DNA from: Microbacterium sp. SORGH_AS_0862
Lineage (GTDB): Bacteria > Actinomycetota > Actinomycetes > Actinomycetales > Microbacteriaceae
Direction of reading: 5' to 3'
Assembly: GCF_030818795.1 (NCBI RefSeq)
Contig: NZ_JAUTAY010000001.1
Span: 1,860,001 to 1,924,000, forward strand
DNA length: 64,000 nt
In this document: positions 1 through 10,998 of the stretch, piece after piece
How the letters are laid out: every line of letters starts with the position of its first letter
Position numbering within the stretch: the first letter of the stretch is position 1
Position numbers and translations under genes: made by a program
Notes under the pieces: model-generated
What the model was told of the DNA's origin: nothing
Database searches by the model: none
Seen by the model: only the letters and a program-made list of their open reading frames with translations

Positions 1-766
1 CGGGCGCGAAACGCCTGGCCGCACCCTGCCCGGTCACGATCCCCGCGACCACGGCCGCGACGAGCCCGGAGCCGTTGAGCTCCTCCGTGGGCAGATAGGC
101 GATGAAGGGGATGGCGAAGCTGATGGCGGTGTTCGCCGCCGAGTGGCCGACCCACGCGCGCACGCGCAGGTTGACCCAGCCGACGAGGCCGCCGATCACG
201 AGGGCGATCAGCACCGCCCACAGGAACGACAGGATGGTCTCGCCGAACGAGAAGCCGGCGGCGATCGCGGCGGTCGAGGTGCGCAGCAGCACCAGGGCCG
301 TCGCGTCGTTGAGCAGGCTCTCGCCCTCGAGCATCGTCGTGACGCGTGTGGAGATGCCCATCCGTTTCACGATCGAGGTGGCGACCGCGTCCGTCGGCGA
401 GAGGATCGCGCCCAGAGCGATGCCGAGGGCGAGGTCGAGGCCGGGGATCACCCAGGTGAAGAAGAACCCGAGCAGTACGGCGCTTCCCACCACGAGCACG
501 ACCGACAGACCCGCGATCGGGGTGAAGTCGCGCCGGAACTCGATCGCGGGAAGCTGCACGGCGGAGGAGTACAGCAGGGGCGGCAGCACGCCCACGAGGA
601 TCCACTCCGGATCGACCTCGGGGATGTCGGGCACGAACGGCAGGGCGGCCAGCACGAGGCCGATGGCGACGAGAACCAGAGGGCCGGCGATGTTGAGACG
701 CCGGCCCAGGGCCGTCACGATGGCGACGACGATGATGCCGCCGACGATGACGGCCAGATGCTCCAC
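1..766 (-). CDS. CPA1-family Na+/H+ (cation:proton) antiporter, C-terminus cut by window edge
   Basis: Integral membrane exchanger of monovalent cations for protons. Translating the minus strand from the GTG at 766 gives 255 residues without a stop, with many hydrophobic helices. The CPA1/NhaP signatures LSPTDAVA (about residue 130) and EGESLLNDATAL (about 155) are present; these hold the acidic residues used for ion exchange in the family. The reading frame runs off position 1, so the C-terminal part is missing from the window. The start lies one base after the mdh stop codon with a G-rich stretch upstream, so translation is probably coupled to mdh. Confidence 0.9.
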   Translation of the reverse strand, partial: MEHLAVIVGGIIVVAIVTALGRRLNIAGPLVLVAIGLVLAALPFVPDIPEVDPEWILVGVLPPLLYSSAVQLPAIEFRRDFTPIAGLSVVLVVGSAVLLGFFFTWVIPGLDLALGIALGAILSPTDAVATSIVKRMGISTRVTTMLEGESLLNDATALVLLRTSTAAIAAGFSFGETILSFLWAVLIALVIGGLVGWVNLRVRAWVGHSAANTAISFAIPFIAYLPTEELNGSGLVAAVVAGIVTGQGAARRFAP

Positions 767-767
767 G

Positions 768-2848
<2,081 letters not shown>

Positions 2849-2851
2849 GGC

Positions 2852-4582
2852 TCAGGCGCCCATCGCCTTGACGAGGGTGAGGGCGAGCCCGAGCGGGTTG
2901 CGGTCGACCCGATAGCGGGTCAGACCCTCGCTCACCGCCGCCGCCGTGCGTGCGGAGACGAACCACGGCGGGGCGGGCAGCACGGAGAAGCGCCCCGGAC
3001 CCAGCGAGCGCGGGAACGGGCGGAAGGGCCCTCGCAGTACCGACCGCTCGACGTCGGCCAGCAGCGCGGTGTTGTGCACAACGCCGATCCCCGACCCGAC
3101 CTCCCGCACATCGGAGCCGGGGAAGGCTCCCCAGCTGAGCACGGGTGTCGCGAACAGGACACCGGTCCAGGCGTTGATCGCGATCCCGCCGTAGCGCAGC
3201 TCGGCGATCGCCCGCTCGAACCCCGCCCCCATCGCATCCTCCGCGTCGGGATCGACGATGACGTTGGCGCCCAGGGTGCCCGCGAGCGACTCGTTCGCGT
3301 GCGCGACGGCGGCGTCGAGGAAGTCCTGACCCGTTCCGGGCAGCTCCACGACGCCCAGCACGGGGGCGAAGTACTCGGTCGTCTCCAGCTCGGCGGCATC
3401 CTCACCCTGCGCCACCTGCACGAGCGCGCGGCTGTGCCCGGCCGACCACTCGGCGTGCGGGTAGCTCGCAGCGAGCGCGTGCAGCCGCTCGTCGGCGCGG
3501 GGGTACCAGACCGGACGGGCCGGGGCGTCGCGGTACGCCTCGTGCAGCGCCCGTAGGAACTGCTCCCGCTGCGGCCAGTCCGCGCTCAGCAGCACGACCT
3601 GGCCCGCGATGCAGTTGTGACCGCTGTTGTGCAGGCGCATCGTCGCGACGTGGGCAGCCTGGAAACGGAGGTCCGCGTCGCTCCACTCGCCCGGCACCAC
3701 GATGATCGGAGACACGCCACCCAGCTCCGCCGTGATCGGGGTCCGCAGGCGTGGCTCGTCCGTCGCGCGGTCGCGGTCGCCCCAGACGATCGCATCGAAG
3801 GTCGCGGCGGATCCCGTGATGTGCACGTGCTCGATGCCCTCGTGCGCCGTGAGGTAAGCGCCCACATCGCCGCCGCCGCGCACGATCCGCACGAGTCCCC
3901 GGCCGATGAGAGGCGCGAGTGCGCGCTCGAAGACCGGCACGAGTTCGTCCTGGGTGGGATTCACTTTCAGCAGACTCACGCGGTCGAACGCGAGCAGCTC
4001 GTAGAGCACGTCCAGCACCGGGATCGCGGAGATGTTCCCTGCACCGAGCACGAGACCCACACCCGCGGAACCAGGCGTGACCTGCGCGAGACCCGCCCGG
4101 CGGATCGCCGTGGAAGCGTCGGTGCCGGGGCGCAGCCAGATCTCGCCCGTGAATCCGGACAGCAGGAGCTTGTCGATTCGCTCGCGGGGGAAGACGTGCG
4201 CGCGGATGCGGTCGCCCGGGGCACGGTCGAGGCGCACCCCGTCGAGCGGACTGCCGCCGGCGGCGATCCGGCGAAGCGTCGCGAGGTAGCCGTCGAGGGC
4301 GCCGAGCACGGCGTAGGGGCCCGACAGCCACTCCTCGCCGCGGAGCGGGTGATCGGGGGCGAGCCCCTTCGCGCGCGCGGCGACGCGGGCCCAGTCCGCG
4401 GCGGCGGTGCCGACCGCATCCCTCGTGGCCGAGAGTGCGCCGATGCGCTCGTCGATGCTCGAGCGCGACCAGAGGGCGGCGCCCTGGCGGAGCGCGACGA
4501 GGTCGTCGTCGATCGCGGCGCGCAGCCGGGGATCGAGCTCGGGCGCGGACACGGGCGTTGCAGACGGCTCGGACGCGGGCAC
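2852..4582 (-). CDS. Aldehyde dehydrogenase family protein
   Basis: NAD(P)-dependent oxidation of an aldehyde to an acid; the substrate is not evident. The 576-residue product is longer than the usual roughly 480-500 residues because of an extended C-terminal region. The catalytic cysteine lies in HNSGHNCIAGQ, the general-base glutamate in TAELGGVSP, and the nucleotide-binding helix start in HITGSAATFD. The GTG at 4582 is chosen because GAAGGAG lies seven bases upstream; the open frame further upstream runs through intergenic DNA and a palindrome and is not credible as coding. No partner gene shares its strand. Confidence 0.85.
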   Translation of the reverse strand: MPASEPSATPVSAPELDPRLRAAIDDDLVALRQGAALWSRSSIDERIGALSATRDAVGTAAADWARVAARAKGLAPDHPLRGEEWLSGPYAVLGALDGYLATLRRIAAGGSPLDGVRLDRAPGDRIRAHVFPRERIDKLLLSGFTGEIWLRPGTDASTAIRRAGLAQVTPGSAGVGLVLGAGNISAIPVLDVLYELLAFDRVSLLKVNPTQDELVPVFERALAPLIGRGLVRIVRGGGDVGAYLTAHEGIEHVHITGSAATFDAIVWGDRDRATDEPRLRTPITAELGGVSPIIVVPGEWSDADLRFQAAHVATMRLHNSGHNCIAGQVVLLSADWPQREQFLRALHEAYRDAPARPVWYPRADERLHALAASYPHAEWSAGHSRALVQVAQGEDAAELETTEYFAPVLGVVELPGTGQDFLDAAVAHANESLAGTLGANVIVDPDAEDAMGAGFERAIAELRYGGIAINAWTGVLFATPVLSWGAFPGSDVREVGSGIGVVHNTALLADVERSVLRGPFRPFPRSLGPGRFSVLPAPPWFVSARTAAAVSEGLTRYRVDRNPLGLALTLVKAMGA

Positions 4583-4693
4583 GGCGCTCTCCTTCGGGTG
4601 GGCCACCAGGTTAGTGTGCCGCGCCCGGCGTTCCGGACGCGGGGGACCGGGCCTGGGGCACAACGCGCCGGTCGTCGAGCTCGCCCGCTTTGT

Positions 4694-4739
4694 TCGCCTG
4701 TCACAGATCGAGCCGTCCGGCTCGATCTGTGACAGGCGA
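4694..4739. repeat. Perfect palindrome of the CCTGTCACAGATCGA family (isolated copy)
   Basis: Two 22-base arms, 4694-4715 and 4718-4739, are exact inverse complements with a two-base loop. The core TCGCCTGTCACAGATCGA recurs in four imperfect palindromes around 41.75-43.05 kb. The copy sits between the divergently transcribed aldehyde dehydrogenase and histidine kinase genes, so it cannot be a terminator for either. The rest of the 304-base gap (4583-4886) is GC-rich DNA with only a -10 box near its right end. Confidence 0.85.
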
Positions 4740-4855
4740 GCGGGGGTGGGCGGGGCGGGGGACGGGGGAGAGGCGAACGGCGGGGTGGGCGGGGGACGAG
4801 CCGGGGCGGGGCAGTAGTCACGGCGGCGGCCGGAAGGCGCGACCGGGGGCGCACC

Positions 4856-4861
4856 TAGACT
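4856..4861 (+). promoter_or_regulatory. -10 box for the histidine kinase operon
   Basis: TAGACT lies 25 bases before the GTG start of the kinase gene, leaving room for a short leader containing the GGGGAGGGG ribosome binding site. Unlike most promoters here it is not of the leaderless type. Confidence 0.45.
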
Positions 4862-4886
4862 GGGCCCGACACCAGGGGAGGGGACC

Positions 4887-6530
4887 GTGGCCGACATCGA
4901 GGCGCGACTGCGCAGTCTGCTCTCGCTCAATCAGGCGATCGTCGGCCACATCCATCTGCACTCCGTGTTGCGCGAGATCGTCGAGTCGGCCGTCGACCTC
5001 GTCGGTGCACGATACGGCGCGATCGGCGTTCTCGGCGCCGACGGCGCGATCGTCGACTTCGTGCACGTCGGCATCGACGAGAAGACGGCGGCGCGGATGG
5101 GGCATTCGCCGCGGGGTCGCGGCCTGCTGGGCGCGATCGTGTCCGAGAGCGTGCGCGTCGATCACGTCGCCGCGGATCCGCGATTCACGGGATTTCCCGC
5201 GCACCACCCCCACATGGACAGCTTCGTCGGGGTCCCGATCCGTGTCCGCGAGGAGATGTTCGGCAACCTCTACCTGGCCGAGCATCCCGACGGCCACTTC
5301 ACCGAGGAAGACACGGAGCTCCTGCGTTCGCTCGCCGTGACGGCGGGCATCGCCATCGAGAAGGCGCGCCTGTACGAGGCGGCGAGGATGCGAGAGCGCT
5401 GGGCTGCGGCGACCGCCGAGGTGCGCGCGGCCTTCCTCGAGGTCGACGACGAGCGGCCCTACCGACTGCTCGCCGAGCACCTTCCGACGCTGACCGGCGC
5501 GGCGCTCGTGGCGATCATCACCTCCACGGAGCGCGGCACCGTCCGGCTGCAGATCGTGCGCGGCGACGCGATGGCGCGCCAGCTGGAGAGCGTGGAGCTG
5601 CCCGGCCACGATCGGGTCGCCCGCGCCCTGCTGTCGACGGGGGCCACCGTCCTGCCTGAGGTGGCGCTGCCCACGTTCGAGGGCGAGACCGTGCGGTTCG
5701 GCGACGCGTTCGTGGTGAGCCTCGGCGGACAGGACGGTGCGGATGTGGGGGTGCTGCTGGCCCGGCACCTGCGCGAACGGCCCTTCAGTGACGACGACAT
5801 CCGGCGCACGACCGCGCTGGCTTCCGTCGCGGATCTCGCCGGGGAGCTCAGCCGCGCCCGCGCCGACCGCCACCGGCTCGCGCTGCTGGAGGACCGCGGC
5901 CGCATCGCCCGCGATCTGCACGACAACGTCATCCAGCGCCTGTTCGCCGCGGGGATGCAGCTCCAGGTCGTGTCGGCCGGCGTCGACGACGCGCGCGTGG
6001 AGGAGCGTCTGTCGGCGCAGATCGACGCCCTCGACGAGGCGATCGCCGAGATCCGTACCGCGATCTTCGCGCTGCAGCACGACGACGTGGGCGGCGTGAC
6101 GCTGCGCGATCGCATCGTCGACGTCGTCGGAGAATATCGGGCCCTCCTCGCGGATACGCCGCGGCTCGTGTTCCGTGGTCCGGTGGATCACGATGTCCCC
6201 GCCGACCTCGCCCCCGAGGCCGCCGCGGTCGTGCGTGAGGCGCTCTCGAACGTGGTCCGGCACGCCCGCGCCTCGCACGCCGAGGTCCGGGTGGAGGTGC
6301 GCGGCGGGCGCATCGTCATCGAGGTCGGCGACGACGGGCGCGGGCTCGATCCCGCCCGCGAACGGCGCAGCGGCCTCAGCAACCTGCAGGCGCGCGCCGA
6401 GGCCCGCGGCGGCACCTTCACACTCGCGCCCCGTCCCGGCGGTGGCACCCTCGCCGCGTGGAGCGTGCCGCTGGCGGCTCCGGCGGCCGCATCCGATGAC
6501 GAGACTTCACGGCAGGAGGCCGACACATGA
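4887..6530 (+). CDS. GAF-domain sensor histidine kinase (DevS/DosS-like)
   Basis: Cytoplasmic two-component sensor of 547 residues. Two GAF domains are inferred at about 15-165 and 190-320. They are followed by a HisKA_3 dimerisation helix with the phospho-accepting His345 in IARDLHDNVIQRLFA, then an HATPase domain with REALSNVVRHA (about 447) and GDDGRGLD (about 480). This architecture matches the DosS/DosT oxygen and redox sensors of mycobacteria; haem binding cannot be read from the sequence alone. The GTG start has a G-rich ribosome site. The stop overlaps the regulator gene by four bases (ATGA), so the two are a translationally coupled pair. Confidence 0.9.
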   Translation: MADIEARLRSLLSLNQAIVGHIHLHSVLREIVESAVDLVGARYGAIGVLGADGAIVDFVHVGIDEKTAARMGHSPRGRGLLGAIVSESVRVDHVAADPRFTGFPAHHPHMDSFVGVPIRVREEMFGNLYLAEHPDGHFTEEDTELLRSLAVTAGIAIEKARLYEAARMRERWAAATAEVRAAFLEVDDERPYRLLAEHLPTLTGAALVAIITSTERGTVRLQIVRGDAMARQLESVELPGHDRVARALLSTGATVLPEVALPTFEGETVRFGDAFVVSLGGQDGADVGVLLARHLRERPFSDDDIRRTTALASVADLAGELSRARADRHRLALLEDRGRIARDLHDNVIQRLFAAGMQLQVVSAGVDDARVEERLSAQIDALDEAIAEIRTAIFALQHDDVGGVTLRDRIVDVVGEYRALLADTPRLVFRGPVDHDVPADLAPEAAAVVREALSNVVRHARASHAEVRVEVRGGRIVIEVGDDGRGLDPARERRSGLSNLQARAEARGGTFTLAPRPGGGTLAAWSVPLAAPAAASDDETSRQEADT

Positions 6531-7150
6531 TCCGCGTCTTCGTTCTCGATGACCACGAACTCGTTCGCCGCGGGGTCGTCGACCTCATCGACGCCGCCCC
6601 CGACATGGAGGTCGTCGGTGAGGCGTCGACGGCGGCGCAGACGCTGCCGCGCGTGGATGCGGTGCGCCCGGACGTCGCCGTGCTCGACATGCGCCTGCCC
6701 GACGGCGACGGCATCGACGTCTGCCGCGACGTGCGCTCCGCGCATCCGGAGATCGCGTGCCTCATCCTCACCGCGTTCGACGACGACCGCGCGAGCGAGG
6801 CGGCGGTGCTCGCGGGTGCTGCGGGCTATGTGCTCAAGGACATCCGTGCGAACGGGCTGCTCGACAGCATCCGCCAGGTCGCCGCGGGCAAGACCCTCAC
6901 CGGCACCCGCGCCGCAGAGCTGGTCCGCTCGCGTGCGGATGCGGTTGCCGCCCCCGAGGTCGACCTCACCCTGCGCGAGCGGCAGATCCTGGACCTGATC
7001 GCCGATGGGCTGACCAATCGCCAGATCGGCGAGAAGCTCAACCTGGTCGAGAAGACGGTGAAGAATTACGTGTCCGGGCTGCTTCGCAAGCTCGGCATGG
7101 AGCGGCGCACCCAGGCCGCGGTCTACCGCGCCGAGCAGCGCCGCTCCTGA
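6527..7150 (+). CDS. NarL/DevR-family response regulator
   Basis: Transcription factor of 207 residues that receives phosphate from the kinase just upstream. The receiver domain (about 1-115) has the acidic pocket at Asp8-Asp9, the phospho-acceptor Asp54 in VLDMRLPDGDG, the switch Thr in LILTAFDDD and Lys in VLKDI. A LuxR-type helix-turn-helix occupies about 145-205, with LTLREREILDL-like spacing and TNRQIGEKLNLVEKTVKNYV. Asp54 and the domain layout match DosR. A DosR-box-like palindrome upstream of the neighbouring DoxX-like gene suggests a local target. Confidence 0.92.
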   Translation: MIRVFVLDDHELVRRGVVDLIDAAPDMEVVGEASTAAQTLPRVDAVRPDVAVLDMRLPDGDGIDVCRDVRSAHPEIACLILTAFDDDRASEAAVLAGAAGYVLKDIRANGLLDSIRQVAAGKTLTGTRAAELVRSRADAVAAPEVDLTLRERQILDLIADGLTNRQIGEKLNLVEKTVKNYVSGLLRKLGMERRTQAAVYRAEQRRS

Positions 7151-7324
7151 CACCCCTGCCCTCCCCGTCCCCTCGGCGCCTCTGGCGTCCCCGTTCGAGG
7201 GACGCATGTTGCGGTCTCGGGTCGGACACGCGACGTCGCGGGGCCTTCAACCACGCAACGGCCCGAGGTCCGGGAGCGGACCGCGGGCGAGGGGCGCGGG
7301 GGTCGGGCACGCGGACATGACGAT

Positions 7325-7353
7325 GCGGCGCTCCCCGGGCGAGGAAGCGCCGC
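7325..7353. terminator. Hairpin between convergent regulator and DoxX-like genes
   Basis: GCGGCGCT (7325-7332) and AGCGCCGC (7346-7353) form an eight-base stem with a 13-base loop. It lies between the stop of the response regulator gene and the stop of the DoxX-like gene, so it could serve both strands. No U-tract follows. The rest of 7151-7377 shows nothing recognisable. Confidence 0.45.
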
Positions 7354-7377
7354 ACCGTCACGCGGCCAGCAGGTCGG

Positions 7378-7953
7378 CTAGATGAGCCAGTGGTTCTTCT
7401 GCACGATGGGCAGCTTGCGCCACTGGGCGCCGAGGCCCCACGTTTCGCCGGCCGCAAGTGCGACGAAAACGATGAGCATGAGGGCGTAGATGATGTGGTA
7501 GTCGACGACCGGGTTGGTGGATCCGGTGCCCCAGATCATCGGGAACTCCGCCATCCACATGAAGAGCATGATCGCGCTGCCGGCGACGGCGGCGACCCGC
7601 ATCCCGATGCCGAGCATGACGGCCAGTCCCACGCCGAGCATGCCGGCCATGAACAGGACGTCGGTCAGCGGCGTCGCGATCGCCTGGAAGATCCCCTTGA
7701 AGGGGCCGCTCACGGCCTCGCTGTTGAGGAAGCCCTGTGCGGGTGTGCCGCCGTTGATCCAGGCCCGCTCGACCGGGGTGGAGAAGCCCAAGCCGAAGGT
7801 CTTGTCGAGGAAGGCCCACAGGAAGATGAATCCGGTCGCGAAACGTGCGATGGCGACGGTGCGTCGAGCCGCGAGGCTGGTGACGACGCTCGCCTCTGCC
7901 GTGATCGGCTTGGCAGCGACCTGCGTCCGGACATTTGCGGTGATGGTGGCCAT
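7378..7953 (-). CDS. DoxX-like integral membrane protein
   Basis: Protein of 191 residues with about four membrane helices: RTVAIARFATGFIFLWAFL (about 30-48), a pair around residues 95-140, and one around 155-175. The FLWAFLDKTFGLGFSTP start, the SGPFKGIF region and the four-helix pattern resemble DoxX/DoxD-type proteins of actinobacteria, often linked to respiration or redox stress; the role here is inferred. The ATG at 7953 has an AAAGGAG ribosome site. A 14-base perfect palindrome resembling a DosR box lies 108 bases upstream, next to the DosS/DosR-like pair. Confidence 0.85.
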   Translation of the reverse strand: MATITANVRTQVAAKPITAEASVVTSLAARRTVAIARFATGFIFLWAFLDKTFGLGFSTPVERAWINGGTPAQGFLNSEAVSGPFKGIFQAIATPLTDVLFMAGMLGVGLAVMLGIGMRVAAVAGSAIMLFMWMAEFPMIWGTGSTNPVVDYHIIYALMLIVFVALAAGETWGLGAQWRKLPIVQKNHWLI

Positions 7954-8060
7954 GAGAGGTGTGCTCCTTTCGATCCCTCGGAGCGGCGGTGTGGGGCCGG
8001 AACCTGGGGGCTGTGTGTGTTTGTTGGTTCCACCCTCCTCCGCTCGCACGGGGGCGGGTA

Positions 8061-8074
8061 GGGACCTAGGTCCC
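8061..8074. promoter_or_regulatory. Candidate DosR/DevR-type operator
   Basis: GGGACCTAGGTCCC is a perfect 14-base palindrome upstream of the DoxX-like gene. The DosR box of mycobacteria has the core GGGACTTNNGTCCC, so both GGGAC and GTCCC half-sites match at the same spacing. The nearest NarL-type regulator is encoded at 6527-7150. Confidence 0.55.
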
Positions 8075-8091
8075 ACCACCACGGCCGCCGC

Positions 8092-10485
8092 TCAGAGGAG
8101 TCCGGCGGCCGCCAGCTCTGCCCGCAGGATCGGCGCGATGCGTTCGGCGAACGGCACGCTGAGGTGCGTCTGGTCGTACTTGACCGGCAGCGACCCGGCG
8201 AACGCGGGGCACACGCCCTCCCAGCAGCTGAACGGCAGCGAGCTGATCGCGTGATCACCGGATGCGGCGGCCGCCCGCTCGGCCAGCGACTCCATCTGCT
8301 GCCACGTCGGCGACACCGCGCTCGCGCAGTCGTAGGGCGAGGTCAGCGGCGAGTAGCAGCGGGCGAGGTCGGCGCCCTCCGGGGGAGGCGCGAGATGGAC
8401 GATCCGTCCGGGTGCGCCGTACCCGGCCGCCTCCGCCTGCTGCGAGGCGATGAGCGTCTCGGCGCTGAGGTCCTGCCCGTCCGGCGTATGCCCCAGCGTG
8501 TAGGCGTCGCTCATCACGACGATGCTCGGGGAATCGGCGAGGATCATGGCGCGCACGTCGGCTTTGCGCTGTTCACAGGCCGCCATGACGCCGGCGCCGT
8601 CGTTCTGCACCGCCACTTCGGTGAACCGGCAGCCGTAGAGCCCGATCGTCGTGACGCGGATGGCGCCGCCGCTGTCCTCTGCCATCTTCTTGAAGGCGGG
8701 GGCGTAGGCCATGGCGGTCGAGTCGCCGACGAGGTAGATGCGGGTGCCGGCCTGTTCCGAGCCCCAGCTGCACCGGCCGGCATCCGGGCTCGTGTCGGGG
8801 GCGAAGCAGTCCCGCGCCGGATTGTCGGCCGAGCCGCGGGTGATCACGGTGTCCAGCGCCGGCGACAGAGTCGGCCATTGCGTGGCGGATGCGGCGGCCG
8901 CGAGCTCGCTCTGCACGGCGGCGATGGGATCGTCGCCCCCGCCCGGCTGCGCTTCGGCGGGCGGGGTGAGCGGCCCGATCACCGGCGCGCCGAAGATGCT
9001 CTGCGCCACCAGCACGGCGGCCAGGGCCGCGATGCCGAGCCCGGAGGACGCAAGGGCGATCTGCGTTCCGAAGCGGGCCCGCCACGCCTTCCATGCGGCT
9101 CGCTCTTCGTGATCGCGCTCGAGGGGCGAGGCCTCCGGCGCGAGGATCGGTGCGACCGCCGGCTCCGGATCAGGGTCGGCGAGCACGGGCTCGATGACGC
9201 GGTCGGCGGCGAGAGGTCGCGGCCGGGGCGAGCCCGGGTAGTACCGGGTGCCGGGTGTCCACCCCGCGGGATGCGTGGCGACGACACGCGGCTGCGACGC
9301 GGGGGGTGACACGACTAGCGGCCGAGCCGCGGCGGCTGGCACCCCCGCGGCGGGCCGGGTTGTCATGGGCTCGGACGAGCCGGTCTCGGCCGCATCCGAG
9401 GCGCGCGGCAGCAGCGGCGCGTACCGCAAGGGCTGCTCGACGATGAGATAGGTCGCCAGCGACAGGACGGCGATCGCCCCCAGAGTGAGCCAGAGCGCGC
9501 CATCGCGTCCGGCGAGGACGACCGAGCCGAGCACGATGACGGGGAAGTGCCACAGATACAGCGAGTACGACATATCGCCGACGAAGACGCTCACGCGGTT
9601 CGTCAGCGGGAACAGATGACGATGGCGCGGGTCGCCGCCGACACCACCCGCCAGCACGAGGGCCGTGGCGGCGACGGGAAGAACGGCCCAGGGCCAGGGG
9701 AAGCCGCCTGCGCCCGGATCGATCACCGCGAAAGCGGTGACGATGCCGGCGAGGCCGAGCCATCCCATGGCTCCGCCGACCACCCGCGGGATGCGGGCGA
9801 GCAACGGTGCCGCGGCGGCCAGCACCGCCCCGGCGCCCAGCTCCCACGCACGGGTGAGCGTCGAGAAGTAGGCGACGATCGCCTCGGACGTCGTCTGGGA
9901 TGCGGCCCACAGCGCCGAAGCGAGCACGATCGCCGCCGCGATCCCCGCCGCGGTGAGGCGTCCGCCACGCCCGCTCCGCGCGGCGGCGGGTACGAGGAGG
10001 AGGCTCAGCACCACGATGCCCGGCCACACGAGGTAGAACTGCTCCTCGACGGAGAGCGACCAGAAGTGCTGCAGCGCGGATGCCGCATCCGTCGCGTGGA
10101 AGTAGTCGGTGCCGTCCGCGGCGAAGTGCCAGTTCGCTGCGAAGAGCGCGGACCACACCGCGTCGTGAAGCGTGCGCTCTGCGACGACGGCGTTGAAGAC
10201 GAGGAAGCCCGCGCCGACCGTGAGGGCGAGGACGACGACGGCCGCCGGCAGTAGGCGTCGCGCTCGTCGTCCGTAGAAGCGGGCCAGGCTCACCCGCCCC
10301 GTCGTCTCGACGTCGCGCAGGAGCAGACCGGTGATCAGGAAGCCCGAGATGACGAAGAACACGTCGACGCCCACGAACCCGCCGCGGGGCCATCCCGTCG
10401 CGTGGGCGCCGACGACAGCGAGCACAGCGAGGGCGCGAAGGCCCTGGATGTCTCGGCGGGATGCGGGGGGAGGAGTGCGGTTCAC
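8092..10485 (-). CDS. Acyltransferase-3 (OafA/YrhL type) with C-terminal SGNH domain
   Basis: Membrane enzyme of 797 residues expected to O-acetylate a surface polysaccharide or peptidoglycan. The N-terminal acyltransferase-3 domain starts with RDIQGLRALAVLAVVGAH (about 11-28) and contains FFVISGFLITG and SVEEQFYLVWP (about 145-155), all family signatures, across roughly ten helices to about residue 360. After a proline/alanine-rich linker and one more helix (about 475-495) comes a secreted SGNH hydrolase-like domain with the nucleophile in YLVGDSTAMA and the Asp-x-x-His dyad in YDQTHLS near the C-terminus. The start is a GTG; no strong ribosome site precedes it. Confidence 0.92.
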   Translation of the reverse strand: MNRTPPPASRRDIQGLRALAVLAVVGAHATGWPRGGFVGVDVFFVISGFLITGLLLRDVETTGRVSLARFYGRRARRLLPAAVVVLALTVGAGFLVFNAVVAERTLHDAVWSALFAANWHFAADGTDYFHATDAASALQHFWSLSVEEQFYLVWPGIVVLSLLLVPAAARSGRGGRLTAAGIAAAIVLASALWAASQTTSEAIVAYFSTLTRAWELGAGAVLAAAAPLLARIPRVVGGAMGWLGLAGIVTAFAVIDPGAGGFPWPWAVLPVAATALVLAGGVGGDPRHRHLFPLTNRVSVFVGDMSYSLYLWHFPVIVLGSVVLAGRDGALWLTLGAIAVLSLATYLIVEQPLRYAPLLPRASDAAETGSSEPMTTRPAAGVPAAAARPLVVSPPASQPRVVATHPAGWTPGTRYYPGSPRPRPLAADRVIEPVLADPDPEPAVAPILAPEASPLERDHEERAAWKAWRARFGTQIALASSGLGIAALAAVLVAQSIFGAPVIGPLTPPAEAQPGGGDDPIAAVQSELAAAASATQWPTLSPALDTVITRGSADNPARDCFAPDTSPDAGRCSWGSEQAGTRIYLVGDSTAMAYAPAFKKMAEDSGGAIRVTTIGLYGCRFTEVAVQNDGAGVMAACEQRKADVRAMILADSPSIVVMSDAYTLGHTPDGQDLSAETLIASQQAEAAGYGAPGRIVHLAPPPEGADLARCYSPLTSPYDCASAVSPTWQQMESLAERAAAASGDHAISSLPFSCWEGVCPAFAGSLPVKYDQTHLSVPFAERIAPILRAELAAAGLL

Positions 10486-10575
10486 GTGATGATTCCGGCG
10501 GAAGCCCGAATCAGTGTACGGGGAGCGGTCCCACGCTCCGTCCCGCCGGCACCCCGTCCGGATGCGGGGCCCCGC

Positions 10576-10836
10576 TCAGATGATCGACAGCTCGCGAAGC
10601 TTCGCGTCGACGTCCGCGTTCGACGGTTCGACGTGATGGGTCGCGTCGGGATACACCACGACGGGGATGTTGGTGCGGCCGGAGATCTCGCGGGCGACTT
10701 CCGCCGCGGCGGGGTCGGCCTCGAGGTCGACGTAGGTGTACTCGACGCCCAGCTCATCGAGCTGAGCCTTCGTGCGTCGGCAGTCGCGGCACCACTCGGC
10801 GCCGAACATCGTGATGCCGGATCCCGTTTCGCTCAT
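10576..10836 (-). CDS. Glutaredoxin-like (mycoredoxin-type) protein
   Basis: Small 86-residue thioredoxin-fold protein. ITMFGAEWCRDCRRTKAQL carries a CxxC redox motif (Cys16 and Cys19) right after the first beta strand, and TNIPVVVY supplies the cis-proline that follows. Size and motifs fit the mycoredoxin/glutaredoxin-like proteins of actinobacteria that reduce mycothiol mixed disulfides; that electron donor is inferred from the lineage. A TACCCT box lies seven bases before the ATG, close to the leaderless pattern of other genes here. Confidence 0.88.
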   Translation of the reverse strand: MSETGSGITMFGAEWCRDCRRTKAQLDELGVEYTYVDLEADPAAAEVAREISGRTNIPVVVYPDATHHVEPSNADVDAKLRELSII

Positions 10837-10998
10837 GGATTCCAGGGTACGGGTAAACAGCCCGTGATCGGGTGGTTACGAGTTGGCTAGCGGATTCCTA
10901 TGTGCAAGCTCAACCCCAGGGAATTGACAACCGGAGCGTGCCAGGATGAGGAATGTCGCCCGCACTCGGGCGTTCACAGCTTCCATCAGGCGGTGCAC

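Noticed and set aside
4583..4930. N-terminal extension of the aldehyde dehydrogenase through the palindrome
   Set aside because: The extension is Pro/Arg low-complexity, crosses the palindrome and enters the kinase gene. A GTG with a good ribosome site marks the true start.
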